Shown here piece after piece: positions 27,287-34,131 of a DNA stretch of 36,355 bases. Source of the DNA: Macrococcoides caseolyticum. Lineage in GTDB: Bacteria > Bacillota > Bacilli > Staphylococcales > Staphylococcaceae. The notes beneath the pieces are model-generated. The model had not been told where the DNA came from. It worked only from the letters and a program-made list of their open reading frames with translations, and did no database searches. The DNA lies in contig NZ_PPRM01000006.1 of NCBI RefSeq assembly GCF_002902665.1, forward strand, positions 1 through 36,355. Reading direction: 5' to 3'. Position numbers and translations under genes: made by a program. Numbering within the stretch: the first letter of the stretch is position 1; every line of letters starts with the position of its first letter.

Positions 27287-28922
27287 CTATATTCTTGAAT
27301 ATTGGCAAGAGATAAAAGACGGTAACATTGTTGTGTCTAATCGTGTAAAGAATCAGTATGAAAAGCTAGTGAACGATATAACGTATCACCCACGATATAA
27401 GTATGATGAAAGAAAAGGGAATCGTCCTATTGAGTTTATTGAGAACTTTTGCAGGCACTCTAAAGGTGAATACGCCGGAAAGCCATTAGAACTCGCATTA
27501 TTTCAGAAGGCTTATATATCGGCTCTATTCGGCTTTGTAGATAAGGAAACAGGATACAGACGTTATACAGAATCATTTTTCTTTGTAGGGCGTAAGAACG
27601 GGAAGACAACAATGTTGAGTGCTATAGCGTTATATATGATGATTGCAGACGGTGAAAGTGGTGCAGAAATATATTCAGTTGCATCAAAGAAGGACCAGGC
27701 AAACATATTATTTGAACAGTCACTTGAAATGATTAAACAAAGCCCGGACTTGAACAGGTATATCAGAAAACGCAAAAGTGATTTATATTTTGAACACAAT
27801 TTCAGCAAGATGATGTCACTTGGCAAGAACTCTAATTCATTGGACGGGTTGAACGCACATCTTGTCGTGATAGATGAATTACATTCTATTCAAGACAGAA
27901 ACTTATATGAAGTAATGAAGCAATCACAGTCAGCACGTACACAGCCATTATTAATTATGATAACGACAGCAGGTACACATCGAGGGACAATATTTGATGA
28001 TCTATACGAGTACGCTTGTAATGTTGCAGACGGTAACTTTGCAGATGATAACTTCCTACCCGTCATGTATGAATTAGATAGTAAAGAAGAATATAAAGAT
28101 GCAACGTGTTGGCAGAAATCAAACCCAGCGTTAAATATATCGAAGAAGGTTGAGGACCTGGAACGTAAGGTTGCACGTGCAAAGAATAATCCTAACGACT
28201 TAGCAGGAATACTTACTAAAGACTTTAATGTAAGGGAAACAACGCACAAATCATGGCTCACATTCGATGATTTAAACAATGAAGAAACATTCGATATAAA
28301 AGATTTTGCCGGCTGGTATGCCATAGGTGGTGCAGATTTAAGTATCACAACCGATTTAAGTTGTGCCACGTTACTGTTTATAGATCCAGCGACAGAAAAA
28401 AGATATGTACATCAAATGTATTGGCTTCCTAAAGATAATCTTGAAAAGCGTGTATTTGAAGATAAAATACCATACGACAAGTGGGAAGAACGAGGGTTAT
28501 TGCGACTATGCAACGGTAACACAATCAACTATTCAGATATTACAGCATGGTTTACTGAAATGTTAAACGAGTATGAAATCACACCATTATGGATATATTA
28601 TGATAACTATTCAGCGAGGTATTGGGTTGATGAAATGGAAGCACTCGGCTTCAAGATGATTAGAACGCATCAGGGGGCAAGAACATTGTCACTTCCTATG
28701 CAGAATCTTGGTGCAGACTTGCAAAAGAAAAAAGTAAACTACAATAACCACCCGATATTAAAGTGGTGCTTATCAAATACGGGCGTAGAAACAGATAGGA
28801 ACGGTAATATTGTACCTATCAAGAATCAATCACCTAAACGCAGAATAGACGGTACAGCTTCATTATTAGATGCGTATGTCGGTTTATTTGATAACTATGA
28901 ACAATTTTTAAGAACGATGTGA
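27279..28922 (+). CDS. large terminase subunit (HK97-type)
   Basis: The 547-residue packaging motor has an N-terminal ATPase domain, with Walker A GRKNGKTT (residues 104-111) and Walker B LVVIDELH, and a C-terminal RNase H-like nuclease domain beginning near GGADLSITTDLSC. The length is full for the family. Together with HNH and TerS it forms a complete cos-type packaging machine. Finding it intact argues for an active island. A leftward terminator follows the stop. Confidence 0.95.
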   Translation: MANYILEYWQEIKDGNIVVSNRVKNQYEKLVNDITYHPRYKYDERKGNRPIEFIENFCRHSKGEYAGKPLELALFQKAYISALFGFVDKETGYRRYTESFFFVGRKNGKTTMLSAIALYMMIADGESGAEIYSVASKKDQANILFEQSLEMIKQSPDLNRYIRKRKSDLYFEHNFSKMMSLGKNSNSLDGLNAHLVVIDELHSIQDRNLYEVMKQSQSARTQPLLIMITTAGTHRGTIFDDLYEYACNVADGNFADDNFLPVMYELDSKEEYKDATCWQKSNPALNISKKVEDLERKVARAKNNPNDLAGILTKDFNVRETTHKSWLTFDDLNNEETFDIKDFAGWYAIGGADLSITTDLSCATLLFIDPATEKRYVHQMYWLPKDNLEKRVFEDKIPYDKWEERGLLRLCNGNTINYSDITAWFTEMLNEYEITPLWIYYDNYSARYWVDEMEALGFKMIRTHQGARTLSLPMQNLGADLQKKKVNYNNHPILKWCLSNTGVETDRNGNIVPIKNQSPKRRIDGTASLLDAYVGLFDNYEQFLRTM

Positions 28923-28931
28923 TAGCTGGTA

Positions 28932-28961
28932 TAAAAAAAGCCACTCAAAAAAAGAGTGACT
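28932..28961 (-). terminator. leftward terminator in the packaging module
   Basis: AGTCACTC / GAGTGGCT with a 7-base loop, read on the minus strand, ends in seven T residues. It is oriented to stop the minus-strand gene that ends at 28969. Confidence 0.75.
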
Positions 28962-28968
28962 GAAAAAA

Positions 28969-29259
28969 TTAAAATTGAATAGCTTTGATTGATGAAGTTT
29001 TGAAAGCCTTATGATTATATTCGTCGTTATGAATAAAGAACATATCAACGGAACTATAAAAACCCATCACGCCTATATGTACGTCATAAGTGTTAAGTGA
29101 TTTAGGAGATTTATAATCACCATTCCAATTATCTTCATAAACTACTTTTGAATAAAATGTTTCATCATCATCATGGTTAACAATGCCAGCTATGACAGTA
29201 TTATCATAAATATCAATTTTTGAGCCATCTAAAAATTCTAACGTATAAATTTTCTTCAT
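28969..29259 (-). CDS. unknown small protein encoded against the capsid module
   Basis: The 96-residue acidic protein begins MKKIYTLEFLDGSKIDIYDN and looks like a compact beta-rich domain followed by an HNDEYNHKAF segment. I recognise no family. I chose ATG 29259, eight bases after AAGGTGG; a GTG four codons upstream is less well placed. It is the only opposite-strand gene between terL and the head-closure adaptor. It has its own ribosome binding site and terminator, so it is an independent unit. This is the usual position for a cargo gene that helps the host. Confidence 0.65.
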   Translation of the reverse strand: MKKIYTLEFLDGSKIDIYDNTVIAGIVNHDDDETFYSKVVYEDNWNGDYKSPKSLNTYDVHIGVMGFYSSVDMFFIHNDEYNHKAFKTSSIKAIQF

Positions 29260-29398
29260 TAAATTCACCACCTTATAGAAATATTATACATGATAATAAA
29301 GGATATTTAGTGTAATTTTTATATTTTGAAAAGTGGATACGGTAATTATTCTAAGTAAATTAAAAAAACATTTGAACAACACAGAAAAGAGGGATATT

Positions 29399-29707
29399 AT
29401 GGCATTAAACTTCAATAATAGAATTAAAATTTATACAACTGAAAGTTATGGACCGGAAGCATTCGAGGAACAAGAAGTGATTATCGCAAAACCCTGGGCA
29501 GACGTTAAGACGATTAAAGGGAATGACTTTATAATGAGTGGTGTGGAAGGCTCGGAAATTCCCGTAAGGTTTATTATTCGCTATCGTGAGGGAATAGAAT
29601 TGAATCATCGTGTTAAATGGAAGAATGAAGAATATAAAATTGAATCATTGCAGAATGACGACGGACAAAACCATACACTTACGATCTATGCTAAAAAGTA
29701 CAAATAA
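29399..29707 (+). CDS. head-closure/head-tail adaptor (SPP1 gp16-like)
   Basis: The 102-residue protein has the pattern of head-tail joining proteins: NFNNRIKIYTTESYGPEAFEEQ, KPWADVKTIKGNDF, VRFIIRYREGI and a final TLTIYAKK. These close the filled head and present the tail-docking surface. GAGGGAT lies six bases before ATG 29399; the frame is open upstream, but that part lacks such a site. In this island it would be the interface to the helper's tail. Confidence 0.85.
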   Translation: MALNFNNRIKIYTTESYGPEAFEEQEVIIAKPWADVKTIKGNDFIMSGVEGSEIPVRFIIRYREGIELNHRVKWKNEEYKIESLQNDDGQNHTLTIYAKKYK

Positions 29708-29729
29708 CCTCATAATTGGGGTTATTTTT
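29703..29729 (+). terminator. terminator after the adaptor gene
   Basis: AATAACC / GGTTATT (7-bp stem) with a run of T residues. It overlaps the stop codon of the adaptor gene and closes the rightward structural operon. Confidence 0.7.
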
Positions 29730-29849
29730 GTGTCGGAGAAACGCCCTCAGACGCATCGAAAAACAAAAAGTAAGGTAGTAGCCCACTAACTGTGCTTAAA
29801 ATCGCTTATATCGAAGGGTGAAAAACTAATAAAAACAGTTAAACATAAT

Positions 29850-29874
29850 AAAAACCCCTATAATAATATAGGGG
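29850..29874 (-). terminator. leftward terminator near attR
   Basis: CCCCTATA / TATAGGGG with a 4-base loop. On the minus strand the stem is followed by a T run. It would block transcription entering the island from the chromosome. The stretch 29730-30068 holds no gene. Confidence 0.6.
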
Positions 29875-29905
29875 CTTAATAACAAAACGAAGTTGTGTAG
29901 ACAAT

Positions 29906-29924
29906 TAATTAAGTACCTTAATTA
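29906..29924. other. palindrome in the attR region
   Basis: TAATTAAG, three bases, CTTAATTA: perfect 8-base arms about 145 bases inside attR. It could bind excisionase or another att-region protein. Only its symmetry and position support this. Confidence 0.35.
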
Positions 29925-29949
29925 TAGCATGTTTCAGCAGATACTACAA

Positions 29950-29968
29950 TGGTCATAATTTGGTCATA
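29950..29968 (+). other. arm-type repeat pair near attR
   Basis: TGGTCATAATTTGGTCATA matches the attL-side repeat (17215-17233) at 18 of 19 positions and has the same orientation. It ends 100 bases before the attR core. An AAACGTT...AACGTTT inverted repeat lies between it and the core. Confidence 0.65.
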
Positions 29969-30068
29969 ACAGGATAAAAAAACATAAAAAAATAAACGTT
30001 ATGATTATATAAAAAGGCTTTAAATCAACGTTTTTATCATCTATTTAATTGAGTTTTTGTGCATAAAT

Positions 30069-30088
30069 CATGCCAGGAATGATGTAAT
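30069..30088 (+). other. attR core of the integrated island
   Basis: catgccaggaatgatgtaat is identical to the groEL 3' end at 17153-17172, but here it is preceded by non-groEL sequence. The bases beyond this copy are the original chromosomal flank of groEL. Confidence 0.93.
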
Positions 30089-30097
30089 TTAATTATC

Positions 30098-30129
30098 ACC
30101 GATCATCAGAAATGATGGTCGGTTTTTTT
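30098..30129 (+). terminator. displaced native groESL terminator
   Basis: ACCGATCATC / GATGGTCGGT (10 bp, one G-T pair, 6-base loop) is followed by at least six T residues, only ten bases beyond the attR core. In an island-free chromosome it would lie directly behind groEL, so it is very probably the original groESL terminator. Confidence 0.85.
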
Positions 30130-30139
30130 GTTTATGGAT

Positions 30140-30222
30140 AGCTGCTCAAGTTGGCCCATAAAAAATAAACATGAGCCAAGATGCTGCTAGGAACAGAGTA
30201 GAGCTACTGAAGTTGGCCCATA
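30140..30222. repeat. short direct and inverted repeats beyond attR
   Basis: AGCTGCTCAAGTTGGCCCATA (30140-30160) recurs as AGCTACTGAAGTTGGCCCATA (30202-30222). TTGGCCCAT also pairs with ATGAGCCAA at 30171-30179. No gene is present, so it is likely a dispersed intergenic repeat. Confidence 0.5.
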
Positions 30223-30285
30223 TTGATAGAGTAAGATAGATTGAAATATACTATTTTAAATCCATTAATTAAAGGAGATATCATT

Positions 30286-30450
30286 GTGGAAATTAGAACA
30301 TTTGAAATGAAAGGTTTGGAACAAGTGAGATATTTATTAAATCACTATCGAATATTTTACAATAAAGATTCAAATATAGAGTCATGTAAAAAAATTTACA
30401 AGAACGATATAATAAAGAGTCTCAAATTTTCGAAAGCCTTAAAAAAATAA
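30286..30450 (+). CDS. small hypothetical protein, 54 residues
   Basis: A frame beginning at GTG 30286, five bases after AAAGGAGATA, encodes a basic protein (MEIRTFEMKGLEQVRYLLNH, then a Lys-rich tail ending KALKK). It is followed at once by a strong terminator, which supports a real gene. The frame is open further upstream, but no ribosome binding site fits a longer product. Family and role are unknown. It lies outside the island. Confidence 0.5.
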   Translation: MEIRTFEMKGLEQVRYLLNHYRIFYNKDSNIESCKKIYKNDIIKSLKFSKALKK

Positions 30451-30452
30451 AC

Positions 30453-30485
30453 AAGGAACAGATATTCCATCTGTTCCTTATTTTT
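30453..30485 (+). terminator. terminator after the 54-residue gene
   Basis: AAGGAACAGAT / ATCTGTTCCTT, a perfect 11-bp stem with a 5-base loop, is followed by five T residues. Flanking A and T runs may let it act in both directions, serving the membrane-protein genes to the right as well. Confidence 0.85.
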
Positions 30486-30516
30486 GTTCATTTGCTATTC
30501 TGATTGAGTATCCTAA

Positions 30517-31038
30517 TTAAAAATTTCTGCTCATCATCAACTTACCTAAAAAGTAGAGTGAGACCGTTAGTATCGATGCTTGAGCAACTGCTCCTAATAC
30601 GTCGAATAGATCTAGTATGATAGGTTTTTCAAAAAATAAATGTCCGATATATAATTCATATATAAGGCTAGATAGAACTAGAAAAATAAAAATGTGTAAA
30701 CTCTTTAACTTTAACGATTTAATGAAAAGATTATATTGTGTGGCATCATAAACCTCCACATATTGACTATGCATCGTTTTCACCAATCTATTGCTTAAAG
30801 TAAAAATATACATAAAGACAAAAAGGAGTAACATAAATAGTAAAGGTGTAGCAATAGATAATCGTTTAAATAGTACATCACTAATTAAACTAATGAAACA
30901 TGCCGTAAGTAATAGATAAAAACTAATAACAGTACATTGAGCTAGAAATTTAACTATCACTGATTTCTGATATTCATCACGTGCATTAGCGTAACCCACA
31001 TTACGTTTCATTAATTTTTCGTTTATTGTAAACATCAT
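30517..31038 (-). CDS. four-span membrane protein, second of a paralogous pair
   Basis: A 173-residue protein with four hydrophobic segments (about residues 34-52, 62-84, 113-131, 143-164) and no signal peptide. It is a paralogue of the next protein upstream: both have a DEYQ(K/R) N-terminal motif, a charged middle with a VYD/VYS segment and end in YF(L/I)GKL/M. Two adjacent ATGs compete; the second, at 31035, is better spaced from GAGGTGG. It overlaps its neighbour by four bases and is last in an XRE-led operon. Function unknown. Confidence 0.7.
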   Translation of the reverse strand: MMFTINEKLMKRNVGYANARDEYQKSVIVKFLAQCTVISFYLLLTACFISLISDVLFKRLSIATPLLFMLLLFVFMYIFTLSNRLVKTMHSQYVEVYDATQYNLFIKSLKLKSLHIFIFLVLSSLIYELYIGHLFFEKPIILDLFDVLGAVAQASILTVSLYFLGKLMMSRNF

Positions 31039-31556
31039 TCCACCTCATCCTCAGTAGCCTTTTTAATTTTCATTTTTCCGATGAAATACATCGATAAACC
31101 AAAGAATAACCCACCGATGATCCAGATAAATAAATTAAACCAGTCAAACTCATATGTTTCTCCGGAAATGATTTTAAATAATATTTCAATCATTACATAC
31201 ATGCATGTGCCCCAATATAGGCCTAATTTAACACTTTGTCTCTTTAGTTTATTAATTTCGGATTGGTAATCTTCATCAGAGTAAACTTCTGTAATATCTG
31301 ATTGTGTTTTTCTATTTTGATTAATTATGAATATGCTAATTCCTTGTAAGATTAAAAACATTAATATTGTGCCAGTTGAAAACATCTGATGAGAGATATC
31401 CCAAATTAAGCTTATAAACATACTTGCCACAATGAGATAAAATAAATAATTAAAACAGTTCGCTAAAATGATATAACCTTGCTGACGTTGATATTCATCA
31501 TTTGTCATATCTAGCCCCATAAATGAAGAGAGATAATCGGTGTCCAATATTTTCAT
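31035..31556 (-). CDS. four-span membrane protein linked to an XRE regulator (DUF3278-like)
   Basis: A 173-residue protein with four hydrophobic segments and the same layout as its downstream paralogue. It resembles the DUF3278 type of proteins found behind XRE regulators in Firmicutes; this family call is from memory. I chose ATG 31556, which overlaps the regulator's stop (ATGA) and follows AAGGAGAAG; a longer reading would duplicate the regulator gene in another frame. Regulator and both membrane proteins are transcribed together. Confidence 0.7.
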   Translation of the reverse strand: MKILDTDYLSSFMGLDMTNDEYQRQQGYIILANCFNYLFYLIVASMFISLIWDISHQMFSTGTILMFLILQGISIFIINQNRKTQSDITEVYSDEDYQSEINKLKRQSVKLGLYWGTCMYVMIEILFKIISGETYEFDWFNLFIWIIGGLFFGLSMYFIGKMKIKKATEDEVE

Positions 31557-31762
31557 TCTGAATCTTCTCCTTCGATGTCCACCCAAAATAGAGTGTTTAA
31601 ATCTGTATTTAAAGCTAATGCAATTTTTATGCATAAATCCAATGAAGGATTATATTTATCATTTTCTATTAAATTGATGGTTTGTCTTGAAACTTGTATT
31701 TTCTTTGCAAGATCGAGCTGTGAGAGTTTAAGATTTTTTCTGTATGTACGTACATTGTTCAT
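31553..31762 (-). CDS. small XRE-family HTH regulator
   Basis: The 69-residue protein is a bare helix-turn-helix (RTYRKNLKLSQLDLAKKIQV, then SRQTINLIENDKYNPSLDL) with a short tail ending FWVDIEGEDSE. It matches the YozG/PlcR-like short regulators that precede membrane-protein genes. Two matching palindromes flank its promoter, so it probably represses its own operon. CTAGGAG-type sequence precedes the ATG on the minus strand. Confidence 0.85.
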   Translation of the reverse strand: MNNVRTYRKNLKLSQLDLAKKIQVSRQTINLIENDKYNPSLDLCIKIALALNTDLNTLFWVDIEGEDSE

Positions 31763-31781
31763 ATTTATTTCTCCTAGGAAA

Positions 31782-31844
31782 GTCGTATATATATGACATT
31801 TACAATATATAACATAACAATAATGGTGTCAAATATATATGACA
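31782..31844 (-). promoter_or_regulatory. autoregulated promoter of the XRE/membrane-protein operon
   Basis: On the minus strand, TTGACA (31827-31832) and TATATT (31804-31809) are exactly 17 bases apart, a near-consensus sigma-A promoter. TGTCAAATATATATGACA (31827-31844) overlaps the -35, and GTCGTATATATATGAC (31782-31797) lies just beyond the start site. Both share ATATATATGAC, so they are likely two operators for the XRE protein. Confidence 0.8.
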
Positions 31845-31957
31845 TTTTGAGTGGTAAAGAATCTACCTTGTAATATTTGACGTTAATCTTCTTGTCTTGA
31901 ACATCGTCATCGGATTGATAATTGTAATTATTAGTACATTTTTAATCAACAATAAAA

Positions 31958-32572
31958 TTAAATTATCTCAACAATATTTTTCGCTATCAGTAAAGTTACA
32001 GCAATAATTATAATGCTCGACACTTTATTAAGTACTAAGATAAATTTACCTTCTTGATCGATGTTCCCGACAAGCTTTCCGATTAATCCGAGCGATACAA
32101 ACCATATCCATGAAACAGAGATTGTGGTTATAGTAAATACTATTTTTTCAGCGTGTTGATACATTGCAGCATTTGTACCAATCACACCGATTGTATCCAT
32201 GATGGCATGAGGATTTAATAAAGATACTGAAAGCGCAAAGCTTATTTGTTTCTTTGCGGACATGGGTGGGCTATCAGATTTAGAGCTTGGTGATTCATGC
32301 CATAGCGACCATGCCATATAAAGCAGGAATATGAAACCTATAGAATAGATAATTAGTTGAAGCGCTGGATATTGATTTAATAATAATGAAACACCAAACA
32401 CTGCAAGTAAGATGAGCAAAGTATCACAAAGCCCCGCTGTAACAATGACAGGTATGATTTTTTTAAAGCTTTTGTAGTTTGCACCTTGATTGAAAACAAA
32501 CACATTCTGTGCACCGAGCGGTAATATTAACCCGAATGCGAGTAAGAATCCGTGCAAAATTGATTGAATCAT
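31958..32572 (-). CDS. LysE-family amino acid exporter
   Basis: A 204-residue membrane protein with about six spans. Family motifs are the N-terminal LPLGAQNVFVFNQG and SLLNPHAIMDTIG in the middle. LysE/ArgO proteins export basic amino acids, but the substrate here is not shown by sequence. I chose ATG 32572, eight bases after GGGAGGT; upstream in-frame codons lack such a site. A MocR/aminotransferase remnant lies just upstream in divergent orientation, a common partner of LysE genes. Confidence 0.9.
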   Translation of the reverse strand: MIQSILHGFLLAFGLILPLGAQNVFVFNQGANYKSFKKIIPVIVTAGLCDTLLILLAVFGVSLLLNQYPALQLIIYSIGFIFLLYMAWSLWHESPSSKSDSPPMSAKKQISFALSVSLLNPHAIMDTIGVIGTNAAMYQHAEKIVFTITTISVSWIWFVSLGLIGKLVGNIDQEGKFILVLNKVSSIIIIAVTLLIAKNIVEII

Positions 32573-32620
32573 ATGAAAGACCTCCCTTATGATAGTATAA
32601 AGAAAAAGGATTACGTTTAA

Positions 32621-32794
32621 ATCTACCAGATTAAAATAACTGATCAACCAGGAGAAATCTATCCAACTTCAGATAAAGATAAAATAAGATTTTCATATGC
32701 TTATATCGATGAAGAGGTGATAGAACCTAATATAAAGCGGCTAAGAGAAATCATTGAAGGTAAGACGTTGATGGAGGTATATCATGACTTATGA
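32621..32794 (+). pseudogene. remnant of a MocR-type regulator or PLP aminotransferase, C-terminus only
   Basis: An open stretch without a start codon encodes a typical aminotransferase end: GEIYPTSDKDKIRFSYAYID, then EEVIEPNIKRLREIIEG. This is the last helix region of fold-type I PLP domains such as MocR regulators (IRLSF-type strand plus IxxGIKRL helix). Everything before it is gone. The gene was probably divergent from, and controlled, the LysE exporter. The stop lies inside the next gene. Confidence 0.6.
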
Positions 32795-33278
32795 AGCAAT
32801 GTTCAAACGTTATAACAAGATGAGACGGTTATCTAATGATAAAGAAAATATTGAAGCACTGCTGAAACAATATAAAGCGTTTGAAATACCGGTTCATTCA
32901 ATTCATCATGATGATTATCACAATGATGAAGAAGTTGACCCACTGTATATTTATAAACTATTTCATATTAGTGATAAACATGCACTTAATAAAATCATGG
33001 ATGCTGCATATAAAGATAAAGGAGACGATACATACCCTCTAGGATCTGAACTTACCTATCGTTCACTCATCGGAAGACATAATTCTGGCAGAGGGGTATC
33101 TATCGTCTTAGAATCAAAAGACGGAAAAAAAGTATCGAATTTTAAAATTTATGGACAAGCTCAGAAATTAAGTGAATTGTTACTTTGCTATATTCCTTTT
33201 GAAGCGATGACTGAAGATATTCGGAGTTCTGACTTTCGATATTTTCTGGAATGTTTAGATGGAAATGGCTTTTTATAA
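32784..33278 (+). CDS. hypothetical protein, 164 residues
   Basis: A soluble, acidic, His-rich protein (HSIHHDDYHNDEEVDPLYIY near residues 38-57) with no signal peptide or membrane span. GGAGGT lies six bases before ATG 32784, and the frame is clean. The start lies within the MocR remnant, so the ribosome binding site is made of old coding sequence. I do not recognise the family. Immunity proteins of similar size look alike in composition, but nothing specific supports that. Confidence 0.6.
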   Translation: MTYEAMFKRYNKMRRLSNDKENIEALLKQYKAFEIPVHSIHHDDYHNDEEVDPLYIYKLFHISDKHALNKIMDAAYKDKGDDTYPLGSELTYRSLIGRHNSGRGVSIVLESKDGKKVSNFKIYGQAQKLSELLLCYIPFEAMTEDIRSSDFRYFLECLDGNGFL

Positions 33279-33287
33279 AATAAAAGT

Positions 33288-33562
33288 GACGAACTATATA
33301 GAAGTCCGCCACCTAGACAAGTGAAAGAGGACAAAGCCAGCTGTAGGTGTCGAACTACGCAGAAGTCCGCCACTTAGGATAAGTGAAAGAGGACAAAGCC
33401 AGCTGTAGGTGTCGAACTACACGGAAGTCTGCCACCTAGATAGGTGAAAGAGGACAAAACCAACTTTAGGTGTCGAACTATGCAGAAGTCCGCCACTTAG
33501 GACAAGTGGAAGAGGACAAAACCAACTTTAGGTGTCGAACTATGCAGAAGTCCGTCACCTAC
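33288..33562. repeat. tandem array of 61-62-bp repeats, four units plus a partial fifth
   Basis: Units begin with GTCGAACTA (or GACGAACTA) at 33288, 33349, 33411, 33472 and 33534, so the period alternates 61 and 62. Each unit contains AGAAGTCCGCCACYTAG, AGTGAAAGAGGACAAA and TAGGTGTC, with internal inverted pairs CACCTA/TAGGTG and GTCC/GGAC that could form a hairpin per unit. Units 1-2 share GCCAGCTGTAGG, and units 3-4 share ACCAACTTTAGG. It is non-coding. Confidence 0.85.
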
Positions 33563-33579
33563 AAAACACCATCCCAGCC

Positions 33580-34125
33580 TCACTCGTTCAATGTCACGAC
33601 ACCATTCTTAACATGCACCGTATCGCCACTTTCTACACGTTCATAAATTTCTTTTGACACGACATATAAGCGTTCTCTTCCATTTCGCTTAACGCTTATC
33701 GTATACGCTTTTCGGTTGCTGAGTTGTTGTCTGATTAAAGCTTGCTGTCTTTGCACGTTTGAAGAATGTCCGTACATAGCACCGTAAAATATTTGATTGT
33801 TCACAAACTGATTATGTGCCGCCTGGTACTTTAATGGTTGTATCATTTTGTTGCGTACAGGTGGTGTAAGTGTTACTGCATTTGCTTTTGCACGCTGTAA
33901 GTTTTGTGATGAATTCATACGTGACGTATTATTCATTCGACTCATAGTATTGATACGTGATGCGTTTACTGCGGCACTCGATGTAGTAGATGATCGTGCT
34001 GAACTACTCGAACTGGTACTCGATGATGAGCCTGAACTTGACGAACTTTGTGTACCGCCTGCATCAGTTGTTTCTGGTATCATCAGTAGCAATAATAATA
34101 TTCCGCATATTTTTAAAGTTTTCAT
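33580..34125 (-). CDS. secreted Ser-rich protein
   Basis: The 181-residue product has a signal peptide (MKTLKICGILLLLLMIP, cleavage near AGG 23-25). A Ser/Thr run follows (about residues 26-52), then Asn/Met/Arg-rich repeats (NTMSRMNNTSRMNSS), a Gln-rich middle and a small folded-looking tail (YTISVKRNGRERLYVVS onward). There is no sorting signal, lipobox or membrane anchor, so it should be released or bind the wall non-covalently. It lies six bases behind the lipoprotein gene and probably shares its promoter. Family unknown. Confidence 0.7.
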   Translation of the reverse strand: MKTLKICGILLLLLMIPETTDAGGTQSSSSSGSSSSTSSSSSARSSTTSSAAVNASRINTMSRMNNTSRMNSSQNLQRAKANAVTLTPPVRNKMIQPLKYQAAHNQFVNNQIFYGAMYGHSSNVQRQQALIRQQLSNRKAYTISVKRNGRERLYVVSKEIYERVESGDTVHVKNGVVTLNE

Positions 34126-34131
34126 ATTGAT

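Noticed and set aside
28969-29259. Superantigen or known resistance cargo in the island
   Set aside because: The only cargo-like protein is a 96-residue protein without any toxin or resistance motif.
31575-31796. Plus-strand frame opposite the XRE regulator
   Set aside because: It overlaps a clear HTH gene and its operator and has no start signal.
33288-33562. CRISPR array
   Set aside because: The repeats are contiguous 61-62-bp units with no unique spacers, and no cas genes are near.
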